This document shows positions 8,243 to 15,673 of a DNA stretch of 64,000 nt, one piece after another; position 1 is the first letter of the stretch; every line of letters starts with the position of its first letter. The position numbers and the translations under genes were made by a program. Source of the DNA: JAQBVV01 sp965249205 (GTDB taxonomy: Bacteria; Acidobacteriota; Vicinamibacteria; Vicinamibacterales; UBA2999); the NCBI GenBank assembly GCA_965249205.1, contig CBDFLL010000005.1, forward strand, positions 930,001 through 994,000, in the 5' to 3' direction. Under the pieces are notes generated by a model, which saw nothing but the letters and a program-made list of their open reading frames with translations, searched no databases and was not told the origin of the DNA.

Positions 8243-8553
8243 ACGCCCGCCCCCAGCGCGCGCCGGAGCCAGTCCCAGGTGGCTGGCGCGTGGATCTGGG
8301 CCGGCGTGACGTGGATCACTCGCCAGCCTTGCGCCGCGCCCTCGCTCCACTTCTCGAAGTCCCGCAGTTGCCCCGCCCCGCGCGAGTGCTTCCCCCGCAT
8401 CCAGACGCCGCCGTTGACTTCGAGCGCGATCCGTCGGTCGGGCCACGCCCAGTCCCAGCGCCAGCGCCGAGGCGGGCTGAAGCGATGCTCGGCCACCGGC
8501 GCCGGCAGGCCGTGCACCACGCAGAGCCGATCCACCGTGAGGCCCCGCGTCAT
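8239..8553 (-). CDS. DUF559/Vsr-like phage endonuclease
   Basis: 104 residues. FSPPRRWRWDWAWPDRRIAL, EVNGGVW, GKHSRGAGQLRDFEKW and GWRVIHVTP match small phage nucleases of the restriction-like fold: the first Asp and the EVNG Glu would be the acidic pair of the active site. Start ATG 8553 was chosen because a 10-codon frame (8582-8550) links it to the upstream gene by GTGA and ATGA overlaps. Confidence 0.75.
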   Translation of the reverse strand: MTRGLTVDRLCVVHGLPAPVAEHRFSPPRRWRWDWAWPDRRIALEVNGGVWMRGKHSRGAGQLRDFEKWSEGAAQGWRVIHVTPAQIHAPATWDWLRRALGAGV

Positions 8554-8578
8554 GCCGCCTCGTACCACGCGCGCCCGG

Positions 8579-8776
8579 TCACGCTGACACGCCCGCCGGC
8601 GTCTGGGCGCGGCGCTCCTCCTCAAGGACCGCCGCCCGTGCGTCGTGCAGCTCCCGTCGGACGTCGGCCTCGAGCGCCAGCATGTCGGCGTGCGCCGCCT
8701 CCACGGACCGCCGCACGCGCTGCACCGCCTGCGCCCAGCGCACCGCCCGGTCGAGTCGCTGCCCCGCGTCGGTCAT
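8579..8776 (-). CDS. small helical phage protein (65 aa)
   Basis: Start 8776 overlaps the dnaB stop by 4 bp. Nearly all helix (QRLDRAVRWAQAVQRVRRS, then DMLALEADVRRELHDARAAV), likely coiled coil. No family recognised. Directly downstream of the helicase gene, so a replication accessory role is possible but unproven. Confidence 0.6.
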   Translation of the reverse strand: MTDAGQRLDRAVRWAQAVQRVRRSVEAAHADMLALEADVRRELHDARAAVLEEERRAQTPAGVSA

Positions 8777-10098
8777 CGACGGGCCTCCAGTTCCCCGAAG
8801 CGGTACTGCTCGCCCCGCCACACCAGGTCCACGCTGGCCGTCGGCCCGTTGCGCTGCTTGGCGATGATGAGTTCGGCCGGCGGGGATGTGACCACGACCC
8901 CATCGCGCTTCGGCGGCGGGCGATGAATCAGGAGCACCAGGTCCGCGTCCTGCTCGAGCGCCCCGGATTCCCGGAGATCGCTCAGCTGCGGCCGCTTGTC
9001 GGCGCGCTCCTCCACCTTCCGCGACAGCTGACAGAGCGCCACCAGCGGCACGTCCAGTTCGCGGGCGACCTGTTTCAGGAGCCGCGCCGTCGCGGCCACC
9101 GCCTGTTCCCGGGACTCGGCCCGCCCGTGCTGCACCAACTGGAGGTAGTCGACGAGGATGAGCCCCAATCCGTGTTGCGCCTTGAGGCGCCGGGCGCGGC
9201 TCCGGATCTGCAGCGGGCTCACGGCGCCGCTGTCGTCGAGCCAGAAGTGCCGCTGGCTGAAGGCGGTGAGCGCGAGGCCGACCTGCGTCTGGTCGCCCGT
9301 CGAGAGCTGCCCGCACTGCAGGTGATGGCCGTCGACGTGGGCGAGCGTCGCCAGGACCCGGAAGGCCTGCTCCTGCTGGCTCATCTCGACCGAGAAGAAG
9401 GCGACCGGCTGCGTCTGGGCGACGTGCAGCGCCCACTGCAGGGCGAGACTCGACTTCCCGGTGCTGGGCCGCCCCGCGAGGATGACGAGCGAGCCGGGCT
9501 GCAGGCCGCGGGTGTAGTGATCCAGATCCGCGAGGCCGGTGGACACCCCCGTGACCGGCTGCCGCGCCGCGGTCAAGGCTTCGAGGACCGGATAGATCTC
9601 GCGCGACATCTGCGCCGCCGAGACCAGGTCGCCGGGCACCGCCTGGTGGCTGATGGCGAGCAGCGCGCGCTCGGCCTGGTCGATGAGCGCCACCGGGTCC
9701 TCCAGGTCGTAGGCGGCCGTCAAGAGTTTGTTGGCGACGTCGATCACGTCCCGGCTGGTCGCCTTCTCGCGCACGATGCGCGCGTAGTACGCGACGTTGG
9801 TGGAGACGGGCACGCCGTCGGCCAGGGCCGTGATGTAGGCCGGGCCGCCCACCTCCTCGAGGTCGCCGGTCGTGGTGAGTGCCTCGCGCAGCGTGACGAA
9901 GTCGATCGCTTCCCCACGGCGAAACAGCGTCACCATCGTGCGGAAGATGCGTCGGTGCGCCTCGCGGTAGAACTCCTCTGGTCGCAACTGGTCGGCGACC
10001 GTGTCGAGCACCCGGCCATGCGTGACCAGCACGGTCCCGAGCACCGCGCGTTCGGCCTCCAGATTGCTCGGCAGCGTCCGCTCGGCACGGGCGGTCAT
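8773..10098 (-). CDS. dnaB: replicative DNA helicase DnaB
   Basis: 441 residues, slightly shorter than host DnaB. N-terminal domain LPSNLEAERAVLG; RecA-like motor with Walker A GRPSTGKSS (about residues 200), FFSVEMS, LILVDYLQL (Walker B) and LRESGALEQDADLVLLIHRP, all standard DnaB signatures. Start 10098 is fixed by the ATGA overlap with the DUF1376 gene and the conserved TLPSNLEAE opening. It unwinds DNA at the phage replication fork, loaded probably with help from the upstream replication protein. Confidence 0.95.
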   Translation of the reverse strand: MTARAERTLPSNLEAERAVLGTVLVTHGRVLDTVADQLRPEEFYREAHRRIFRTMVTLFRRGEAIDFVTLREALTTTGDLEEVGGPAYITALADGVPVSTNVAYYARIVREKATSRDVIDVANKLLTAAYDLEDPVALIDQAERALLAISHQAVPGDLVSAAQMSREIYPVLEALTAARQPVTGVSTGLADLDHYTRGLQPGSLVILAGRPSTGKSSLALQWALHVAQTQPVAFFSVEMSQQEQAFRVLATLAHVDGHHLQCGQLSTGDQTQVGLALTAFSQRHFWLDDSGAVSPLQIRSRARRLKAQHGLGLILVDYLQLVQHGRAESREQAVAATARLLKQVARELDVPLVALCQLSRKVEERADKRPQLSDLRESGALEQDADLVLLIHRPPPKRDGVVVTSPPAELIIAKQRNGPTASVDLVWRGEQYRFGELEARR

Positions 10099-10856
10099 GG
10101 CCCGGGCCTCGCGTACTTCGTGGTGTTCCGGCGCTGTTCGAGTTCCGCCGCGCTGGGCGCCGACACGGGAGGGCGTATGGTGGGTGGCCACTCCGCGTCA
10201 TACCGGGCCTTCCAGAAGCGGAACATGTCCGCGCCTGGGTTGTCGGTCCGATGTGCACCGTGGGTCCAGTCCTCGCAGATTCGCGCGTAGAACGCGAACA
10301 ATTCCGTCTCGGCCGTGGGCCGATTCCGGAGGGCGACCATGTCCGTATGGGCCCGTTGTGGCACGTAGAGCCGACCGCCTTCGAAGGCCGCATCGAGTCG
10401 TCGACGGGCACTCAACGGTGTCGCGCGCGTCTCTGCAGATGTAGATGCAGATGCAGACTGCAGAGCATGAGGCTGGTATGGTTTCGGCTTCTGCCGCTGC
10501 GATGCCACCGCATCAGACGGCTTATGCCACCGCGATGCCGCGGCATCAGACTGCCTATGCCGGAATGCGGCTTGCTTCTTCCGTTCGTCTTCCAGCCTGG
10601 CGTTCAGAAGCCGTCCCTCGCGCTCCTCAAAACAACGTGCCAGATTCGCCGGCCAGAGGCGTTTGAAGGTCGCCGTTGGCAGACCCACGAGCCGCGCCAA
10701 CACCGACAGGTCGGTCGGGAGGCTGCCGTCCAACCACTGCATCGAGAGGAGGGTGATATACGCTCCGCGCTCGGCAGGCGTCATCGCGATCACCTTGGAC
10801 GAGCTCAGAAATTCCTTCGGGTAGAACTGAAACGCGGGCGCCTTCTCAACCACCAC
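10095..10856 (-). CDS. DUF1376 phage replication protein
   Basis: 253 residues. APAFQFYPKEFLSSSKVIAM, TPAERGAYITLLSMQWLDGSLP is the DUF1376 winged-helix domain typical of phage replication initiators that precede dnaB or dnaC genes. A Ser/Arg/Gln-rich linker follows and the C-terminal third (ELFAFYARICEDWTHGAHRTDN) is helical. It probably recognises the origin and recruits DnaB. ATGA overlap with dnaB. Confidence 0.85.
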   Translation of the reverse strand: MVVEKAPAFQFYPKEFLSSSKVIAMTPAERGAYITLLSMQWLDGSLPTDLSVLARLVGLPTATFKRLWPANLARCFEEREGRLLNARLEDERKKQAAFRHRQSDAAASRWHKPSDAVASQRQKPKPYQPHALQSASASTSAETRATPLSARRRLDAAFEGGRLYVPQRAHTDMVALRNRPTAETELFAFYARICEDWTHGAHRTDNPGADMFRFWKARYDAEWPPTIRPPVSAPSAAELEQRRNTTKYARPGP

Positions 10857-10880
10857 CGAATAACGTCCTTTCGCCTGCTC

Positions 10881-10955
10881 TCATGTACGTGGGATGACCG
10901 AACCCGGCAGCGGTACGCGTGGACGTTCTCCTCGGCGGAGCGTCATCGTCGTCAT
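10881..10955 (-). CDS. possible 24-residue ORF
   Basis: MTTMTLRRGERPRVPLPGSV... begins with an ATGA overlap on the preceding gene's stop and ends 24 bases before the DUF1376 start. The overlap is the main support; it could be a coupling leader rather than a functional peptide. Confidence 0.35.
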   Translation of the reverse strand: MTTMTLRRGERPRVPLPGSVIPRT

Positions 10956-11704
10956 CCCCGGACCGCCACAGAGCCGGCATCGAACGCACGCAGGCCAGGA
11001 ATCTTGGTCCCGCTCTTCATCGCCTTGACGACCTTCCCGATCGCGGCCTCGTCCGGCATCAGGTATTCCCGTGGCAGGAACTGGAGCACGCGCTTCCGCT
11101 GCGCGTCGGTGAGGTCCTTCCACTTCCGATTCGGGGAGGCGCCGTCGTACACGAATTGCCAGTGCTCCCGCACGCTGACCCCGGCCACCGCCACCGTCGC
11201 GGACGGCGTGACCACCACCGGCGCCGGCGCGTCGAGGGCCTGTTCGAGCACCTGGGCAGCCAGGTCAGGCTCGCCAGCGGACTCCAGGGCGGCGGCTTCC
11301 TCGACCGCGGTGTCCTGTAACCGCTGCTGGAGCGCCGCCTGTTGCCGCAGGTCCGCCTCGCGTCGGCGTCGTTCCTGCTCGCGCTCCCAGCCGACGATCA
11401 GGCCCGCCATCCGGTTTCGCTCCTCTTTGATCGGTTTGAGCTGCGCGGTTTCCTTCGTCGTGATGGCCCGGTGCGCCTTGAAGGCGGCGTCCTTCATGTC
11501 GCGGAAGAACGCGAGCACCGTGCCCTCGGCCTGTTTCAGGACCGGCAGGCTCTGCTTCGCCCGCTGGTAGGTGCCGGCGTCCGTGATCGCCGCCGGCAGA
11601 CGCGCCAACTGCGACTGGATGTCTGTTTCGAGCGCCTGTCGCTCCGGCTCCGGCACGTCGAACTGGCCCTGCCGGACGAGCGCGGCCACGCCACCCGTCA
11701 CCAT
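10952..11704 (-). CDS. coiled-coil phage protein of recombination region
   Basis: 250 residues. ATG 11704 has a strong purine-rich site (GGAAGGGGGAG) just upstream. Residues about 25-160 are a long coiled coil rich in E/K/R/Q (EREQERRRREADLRQQAALQ). The C-terminus, FLPREYLMPDEAAIGKVVKAM then KIPGLRAF, is a module I have seen at the end of many uncharacterised phage proteins coded beside exonuclease/annealing genes. Role unknown. Confidence 0.65.
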   Translation of the reverse strand: MVTGGVAALVRQGQFDVPEPERQALETDIQSQLARLPAAITDAGTYQRAKQSLPVLKQAEGTVLAFFRDMKDAAFKAHRAITTKETAQLKPIKEERNRMAGLIVGWEREQERRRREADLRQQAALQQRLQDTAVEEAAALESAGEPDLAAQVLEQALDAPAPVVVTPSATVAVAGVSVREHWQFVYDGASPNRKWKDLTDAQRKRVLQFLPREYLMPDEAAIGKVVKAMKSGTKIPGLRAFDAGSVAVRG

Positions 11705-11723
11705 GTCGCTCCCCCTTCCTGCT

Positions 11724-12464
11724 TCATCGCTCGTCATCCCAGCCGGTGATCGGGCTCGGGCGCCGCCCCTGGTCGTGGACCAGCGCGAGCGCGCCGAGGA
11801 ATGTCGGGTAGTCGCGTGGGTCGGAATAGAGCGACTCGCGCGCGATGCGGCCGTCTTTGAACAGCCGGATCGACCGGCGGCGAATCAGGGGCCCGTGGGC
11901 GCGGAGTGCCGCGCCGAGCGCGGGGTCGGTGGCGCCCATCTCGAGCAGCGCCCCGACGTACGCGGCCAACTGCAGATCCGCCGCGACGATGTCCGGCTCG
12001 CCGCTCTTGAAGTCGCCGACAAACAGCCGGTCGTCCCGATGCACGGCCAGCAGGTCCAAGGTGCCGGCATAGCCGTGGCGCTCGGAGACCACCCGCATCT
12101 CCGCGCGACACACTTCCAGGACGTGCGCCGCGAGATACTGCCGGCCCGACTCCAAATAGCCCCGGATACCGTCATCGATCGACGCGTCGTCGAGGTCGTT
12201 CTCCAGGAGGTAGTGCAGGGCCGCATGAACGCGCTGCCCACGGTCTCGTGCCTCGTCCAGGCGGGCGCGCCGGGCAACGAGCGCATGGACGCCATCCACC
12301 GCCGGGAGCGTACCCTCCGCGATCTGCTCGAGGAGGTCCTGGTAGAACGCGATGTAGCCGCTGGCCCGAAGGACCTGGGTCACCGACGGGACCGGGGCCC
12401 CGTGGAGCCGATACGTGTGCGTGACGGCGTCGAACGTGAGCGGAGAGAGGGTGGCGGTTGTCAT
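11724..12464 (-). CDS. PD-(D/E)XK (RecB/Cas4-type) phage exonuclease
   Basis: 246 residues. YAGTLDLLAVH (first Asp), LFVGDFKSGE (second Asp and Lys) and DLQLAAYVGAL (QxxxY motif) are the complete RecB-family nuclease signature. N-terminal VTHTYRLHGAPVPSVTQVL is usual for the phage branch. In lambda-like early regions such an exonuclease works with a single-strand annealing protein; the upstream gene is the candidate. ATGA overlap upstream. Confidence 0.85.
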   Translation of the reverse strand: MTTATLSPLTFDAVTHTYRLHGAPVPSVTQVLRASGYIAFYQDLLEQIAEGTLPAVDGVHALVARRARLDEARDRGQRVHAALHYLLENDLDDASIDDGIRGYLESGRQYLAAHVLEVCRAEMRVVSERHGYAGTLDLLAVHRDDRLFVGDFKSGEPDIVAADLQLAAYVGALLEMGATDPALGAALRAHGPLIRRRSIRLFKDGRIARESLYSDPRDYPTFLGALALVHDQGRRPSPITGWDDER

Positions 12465-13489
12465 CCGTCCTCTCCCGGTTGCCGGCCGAAGATCTCGCCC
12501 GCCGTCAGCGGCTCAGCAGGTGGATCGGCCGGCGCCGCCGGCGCCCCGTCCGCAATCGACACACCGACGGCGTTGAAGTAGATCCGGTCGCCCTTCACCG
12601 TCTCGGTGTAGGCCAACGCGACGGCATGGTCGGTCCCTTCGAAGGCCCTCGCGTCCTTCGCCACGTCGTCCTTGAACGTCGTGTACTTGCGGTCGCCGCC
12701 CTTCAAGACGATGGCGTGCGGCTTGGATCCGTTGCCAGGCCAGACCTTCCCGATGATGCCGGTGACGACCTTCGCGCCTGGTGGTCGGGGCTTCGTGGCG
12801 GTGGCGGCGCCGGTTGCCGAACGCCGCTGCGGCTGCCTGGTCGCGGGCGTCGGTGTCTCGCTGCTCGTGACGGACTCCCGCAGCTCGTCGGTCAGGTCCT
12901 CGAGGTCCTGCGCGAAGATGTCGGAGGCCCCGAGCGAGACGAGCGTCAGCGCGATCAGACCACGCTTGATCGCCATCTTGAGGATGGTGTTGGCGACGTC
13001 CGGCGGCGACGTGCGGACCTGCTTGACCTTGTAGGGTCCCTGCGAGCCCTTTTTCCAGGTCGCCCGGCGCCGGTCCTCATCCGTGTCGTTCCATTCCTCG
13101 TCACAGACGGGCTTGCGCCACCGGTATTTTTCCTCGTTACTCGAGCACTCCCCGACCATCTCGCCGACGACCTCCCCGCTGACCTGGTTGGTACCGCGCA
13201 CGGTCACGCGGTAGCGGACCTCATCCGGCGTTGACAGGTCCTCGATCTGCGACGGGCTTGCGGCAATCCGAAACGTCATCAGGAGCGTCTCGGCGCCCGG
13301 CTTGTAGAGCGTGGGCTTCGGGGTGCCGGGGATGGTCCCGAAGTGCGTGCCGTCCTTCATCAGGGCCTTCATGACCTCCTGAATGCGGTGGACGCGGGCG
13401 ATGACCTCCGTCGTGGGCAGCACCCCACGATCGATCGTCGTGGCTGGTGGTGATCTGTGCTGGTCGATCTGTGCTACACTTTCCTGCAT
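12461..13489 (-). CDS. phage protein, candidate recombination partner of the exonuclease
   Basis: 342 residues. Start ATG 13489 preceded by GGAAAGGG. IQEVMKALMKDGTHFGTIPG, TPKPTLYKPGAETLLMTFRI is a conserved N-terminal block found in many phage and bacterial proteins next to exonucleases; SPPDVANTILKMAIKRGLIAL follows. A Thr/Pro/Ala linker leads to a second beta-rich domain (VTGIIGKVW...YFNAVGV). Position suggests a single-strand annealing or end-binding role, but the family has no assigned function that I can recall. Confidence 0.6.
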   Translation of the reverse strand: MQESVAQIDQHRSPPATTIDRGVLPTTEVIARVHRIQEVMKALMKDGTHFGTIPGTPKPTLYKPGAETLLMTFRIAASPSQIEDLSTPDEVRYRVTVRGTNQVSGEVVGEMVGECSSNEEKYRWRKPVCDEEWNDTDEDRRRATWKKGSQGPYKVKQVRTSPPDVANTILKMAIKRGLIALTLVSLGASDIFAQDLEDLTDELRESVTSSETPTPATRQPQRRSATGAATATKPRPPGAKVVTGIIGKVWPGNGSKPHAIVLKGGDRKYTTFKDDVAKDARAFEGTDHAVALAYTETVKGDRIYFNAVGVSIADGAPAAPADPPAEPLTAGEIFGRQPGEDG

Positions 13490-13504
13490 CGCGCTTCCCT
13501 TTCC

Positions 13505-13538
13505 GGCCCGGTGCGCAGTCACGCATCCGGGCCTTTTT
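13505..13538 (+). terminator. terminator-like hairpin on the + strand
   Basis: GGCCCGG-TGCG (13505-13515), loop CAGTCA, CGCA-T-CCGGGCC (13522-13533), then TTTTT. On the + strand this is a complete intrinsic terminator, although no + strand gene lies upstream. On the - strand the same hairpin sits in the leader of the 13489 gene without a T-run. Confidence 0.55.
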
Positions 13539-13545
13539 CGTGTGT

Positions 13546-13944
13546 CTACGCCGCGAGAACGTCGTCGCGCGGCCCCTGAATCACCACCCCGATCACCTCG
13601 GCGGCGTACTGCTCCGCTTGCAGATTGAAGTCGCGCATCTGCTCTTCTGACATCTGTGACAGCGTCGCGACGTCGGGCGGCATGAAGCGGGCGCGAAACT
13701 CCTGGTCCATTTCCTTCACCGTGTAGCCGGTCCACTCGACGCACTGGTTGACGATGTAGCCGTAGAACCACTTGAGCTGGTAGTGCCGCTTGGCGTCGGC
13801 TTCGCGCGCGACGCTGATGACGAACCGCTCGCCGGCGCCGGGCTTCAGCTTCCGCAACCCGGCGTTGAAGAGGACCTGGTCGTCGAGGACGAGTCGCCCA
13901 CGATCCGCATCCCAACTCGTCGCGGCGGTGACGCGGGCGCTCAT
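13546..13944 (-). CDS. phage hypothetical protein (132 aa), NinB-like region
   Basis: Start 13944 from an ATGA overlap. KRHYQLKWFYGYIVNQCVEW, TGYTVKEMDQEFRARFMPP resembles the helical region of small recombination-region phage proteins that are placed near NinB/Orf types; the match is from memory and weak. Acidic helical C-terminus. Confidence 0.5.
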   Translation of the reverse strand: MSARVTAATSWDADRGRLVLDDQVLFNAGLRKLKPGAGERFVISVAREADAKRHYQLKWFYGYIVNQCVEWTGYTVKEMDQEFRARFMPPDVATLSQMSEEQMRDFNLQAEQYAAEVIGVVIQGPRDDVLAA

Positions 13945-14150
13945 GGCGCCTCCTGCGGGCTGGACGCCGACGCGCGTGCGCGCTGGCGCCGCCACCGGGC
14001 CGACATCCGATCGCGCTGCGTCATGCGGGCCTGCCAGCCGCGCGTGATCCACCGGCGCAGCCCGTCGGCCAGGACCAGCCCGCCGAGCCCCGCGGCCCAC
14101 AGCAACCCCACGACCTCGAGCGGTTCCGCCTGCAGCCAGGACGGGGGCAT
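13941..14150 (-). CDS. small membrane protein (69 aa)
   Basis: One hydrophobic segment (EVVGLLWAAGLGGLVLADGL, about residues 11-30) followed by a strongly basic tail (RRWITRGWQARMTQRDRM). Starts on a TAATG 1-bp overlap and ends on an ATGA overlap. Function unknown; probably an inner-membrane peptide with the basic tail in the cytoplasm. Confidence 0.55.
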   Translation of the reverse strand: MPPSWLQAEPLEVVGLLWAAGLGGLVLADGLRRWITRGWQARMTQRDRMSARWRRQRARASASSPQEAP

Positions 14151-14251
14151 TACCAACCCCTCCCCCACGCCACCAGCGGCCAGATCCGCCAGACGCACGC
14201 GGCGATCACCGCGATCGACACCACCAGGACCACGCGCTCCAGGACGGGCAT
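14150..14251 (-). CDS. small membrane protein (33 aa)
   Basis: MPVLERVVLVVSIAVIAACV then WRIWPLVAWGRGW: a single membrane helix with Trp/Arg at its end. TGATG junction with the HTH gene upstream and TAATG junction downstream fix both ends. Function unknown. Confidence 0.5.
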   Translation of the reverse strand: MPVLERVVLVVSIAVIAACVWRIWPLVAWGRGW

Positions 14252-14544
14252 CAGAAGCGCCTCCCGGTGGCGGGCATGAGATCGGAGATGTCGCCCCCTG
14301 GCCGCGGTTGGCCGGCGCTGGCGCGCGCCACGGGCGACGGCGCCGTCATATGGGCGGCGATGAAGGTCTGCAGGTCGGCGTCCGCGATCAGAATTGCGCC
14401 CCGCGCGTCGGGCCGAAAGGCGCGCAGCTTGCGGCTCTGCACCCACCGGTAGACCCGCTGCGGCGTGACGCTCGGACCGAGGCGTTCGGCCACGTCCCGA
14501 GGGGTGAGCAGCGCACCGGTGATGGGCAGCACCTGGGCGGTCAT
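14251..14544 (-). CDS. excisionase-like HTH protein
   Basis: 97 residues. TPRDVAERLGPSVTPQRVYR, WVQSRKLRAFRPDARGAILI is a MerR/excisionase-type winged helix (HTH_17 style): helix-turn-helix at about residues 15-35 and the wing RPDARGA. C-terminal tail is disordered. It may direct excision or regulate early genes. ATGA overlap with the CII gene upstream. Confidence 0.75.
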   Translation of the reverse strand: MTAQVLPITGALLTPRDVAERLGPSVTPQRVYRWVQSRKLRAFRPDARGAILIADADLQTFIAAHMTAPSPVARASAGQPRPGGDISDLMPATGRRF

Positions 14545-15101
14545 CGCGCGACACGCCGCAGCGCAGCGGGCGGCTGCTCGCCAGCCGCGGCACGCGCGGC
14601 ATACTTCGCCTCCACGTACGCGACTTGCTGGAGGATGGCCGTGATGGCTTCGTAGGCCTCGCGTGTGTAGCCCGCGCATTCCTGGGCGCTGACCTGGTGG
14701 TCTTCGAGAACCGCGACGAACGTGGCCGCCTGCTCCCCGTACTCCTTCAACGACCGCATCCCGTGCTTGAGGTCGTCGCCGCGGTCGAGATGCACCACCG
14801 GGAGCTGGATGGCGACCCGGCCCACCTTCCGCTCAAGCAGGTCGAGAACGACGGTGTTGGCTTCCCCGCTCACCGCGGATGTCGCGTGGATGAGGGCCGG
14901 AATCTCCTCGGCGCGCAAGCGCCGCTGGCGAAACGGGTCGGCAATCTCGAGGATGTCGCGATGCCGCAACCCCATCAGCTCGGCCAGGGCCTTCGGCTCG
15001 GCGCCACGGGTGTTGTGGACGGTCTCGTAGACGGCGTCTTGGACCGTCTGGACGGTCCCCGGAATTTCGCCCCGACATGCGCGCTTCCGCGGTGTCGTCA
15101 T
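14541..15101 (-). CDS. phage regulatory protein CII (CP76 family)
   Basis: 186 residues. VQTVQDAVYETVHNTRGAEP, KALAELMGLRHRDILEIADP, then AEEIPALIHATSAVS matches the CP76/CII family: an N-terminal DNA-binding part and a helical C-terminal half (SLKEYGEQAATFVAVLEDH). Such proteins influence the lysis-lysogeny decision. Second or third gene of the operon after the Cro-like regulator. Confidence 0.75.
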   Translation of the reverse strand: MTTPRKRACRGEIPGTVQTVQDAVYETVHNTRGAEPKALAELMGLRHRDILEIADPFRQRRLRAEEIPALIHATSAVSGEANTVVLDLLERKVGRVAIQLPVVHLDRGDDLKHGMRSLKEYGEQAATFVAVLEDHQVSAQECAGYTREAYEAITAILQQVAYVEAKYAARAAAGEQPPAALRRVAR

Positions 15102-15131
15102 CGGCGGTAGCCTCGATTCGTCATGGCGGTC

Positions 15132-15335
15132 CTACTGCCTCTCACGACGTGGCCCATCGAGGACGGCCAGCGCAGCGTTCACGCCGAGCGCGAACTGGTC
15201 GATGGCGTCTGGACGGTGGACCTCGGGCGTCGGCTGGGGCTCGACGCCGTGCTGCTCCGGCGCGTCGAGGTGTGGCGAGCCAAGCTCGTGGCGGGGGTGC
15301 AACGCCGGCTCCTGCGGGTGCAGGGGCGCCCTCAC
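15132..15335 (-). CDS. hypothetical protein (67 aa)
   Basis: Begins with an ATGA overlap on the Cro-like gene. His/Pro-rich N-terminus (MRAPLHPQEPALHPRHELG), then DAIDQFALGVNAALAVLDGP. The overlap and the position in the operon are the support; a + strand frame also covers the same bases. Confidence 0.45.
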   Translation of the reverse strand: MRAPLHPQEPALHPRHELGSPHLDAPEQHGVEPQPTPEVHRPDAIDQFALGVNAALAVLDGPRRERQ

Positions 15336-15622
15336 AGTGCCCCTCCCAGTTCCTTCGGTGCCCGCTTGAGCACCTTCTGGCGGGCTGTGTCCGCCGCCTG
15401 CTCAGCCTCTTCCAGCCGGTCCAGGGCGGCCGTGACGCGCCGCGCGAAGTCGGCAGGGGGCGTGCGATTACCGTTCAGGTAGAGGTTCAGGCTGGCCACG
15501 CTGATCCCAAGCTCGACCGCGAGCGCCATTTGCGAGACGCCAACTTCGGCCATGCGGCCCCGGATGCGTTTCGCCCACCCTGGAATATGAGAGGAATTCA
15601 TTGCCTTAAGGAAATTAGACAT
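15332..15622 (-). CDS. Cro-like XRE regulator
   Basis: 96 residues, divergent from the S24 repressor. WAKRIRGRMAEVGVSQMALA, VELGISVASLNLYLNGNRTP is a clear XRE helix-turn-helix (about residues 16-60), followed by an Ala/Glu-rich helix. Start at 15622 (MSNFLK) or 15601 (MNSSHI) is not decided by a strong ribosome site; the former lies inside an inverted repeat shared with the repressor start. It should turn off repressor synthesis when the lytic programme starts. Confidence 0.85.
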   Translation of the reverse strand: MSNFLKAMNSSHIPGWAKRIRGRMAEVGVSQMALAVELGISVASLNLYLNGNRTPPADFARRVTAALDRLEEAEQAADTARQKVLKRAPKELGGAL

Positions 15623-15673
15623 GAACTCCTCTCATTGGTCAAGTAATATTTTTTACATACACTGAGTTCATGT
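15619..15673. promoter_or_regulatory. divergent cro/cI control region with 10-bp inverted repeat
   Basis: ACATGAACTC (15619-15628) and its exact complement GAGTTCATGT (15664-15673) flank the 35-bp AT-rich gap between the two regulators. Each arm contains the start codon of one gene. The AT-rich centre (AAGTAATATTTTTTACAT) would hold both promoters. The arms are likely operator half-sites or paired operators; not tested. Confidence 0.6.

Noticed and set aside
8290..10290. 666-codon + strand ORF
   Set aside because: Antisense to dnaB and its neighbours; Arg/Pro/Ala-rich high-GC shadow with no domain.
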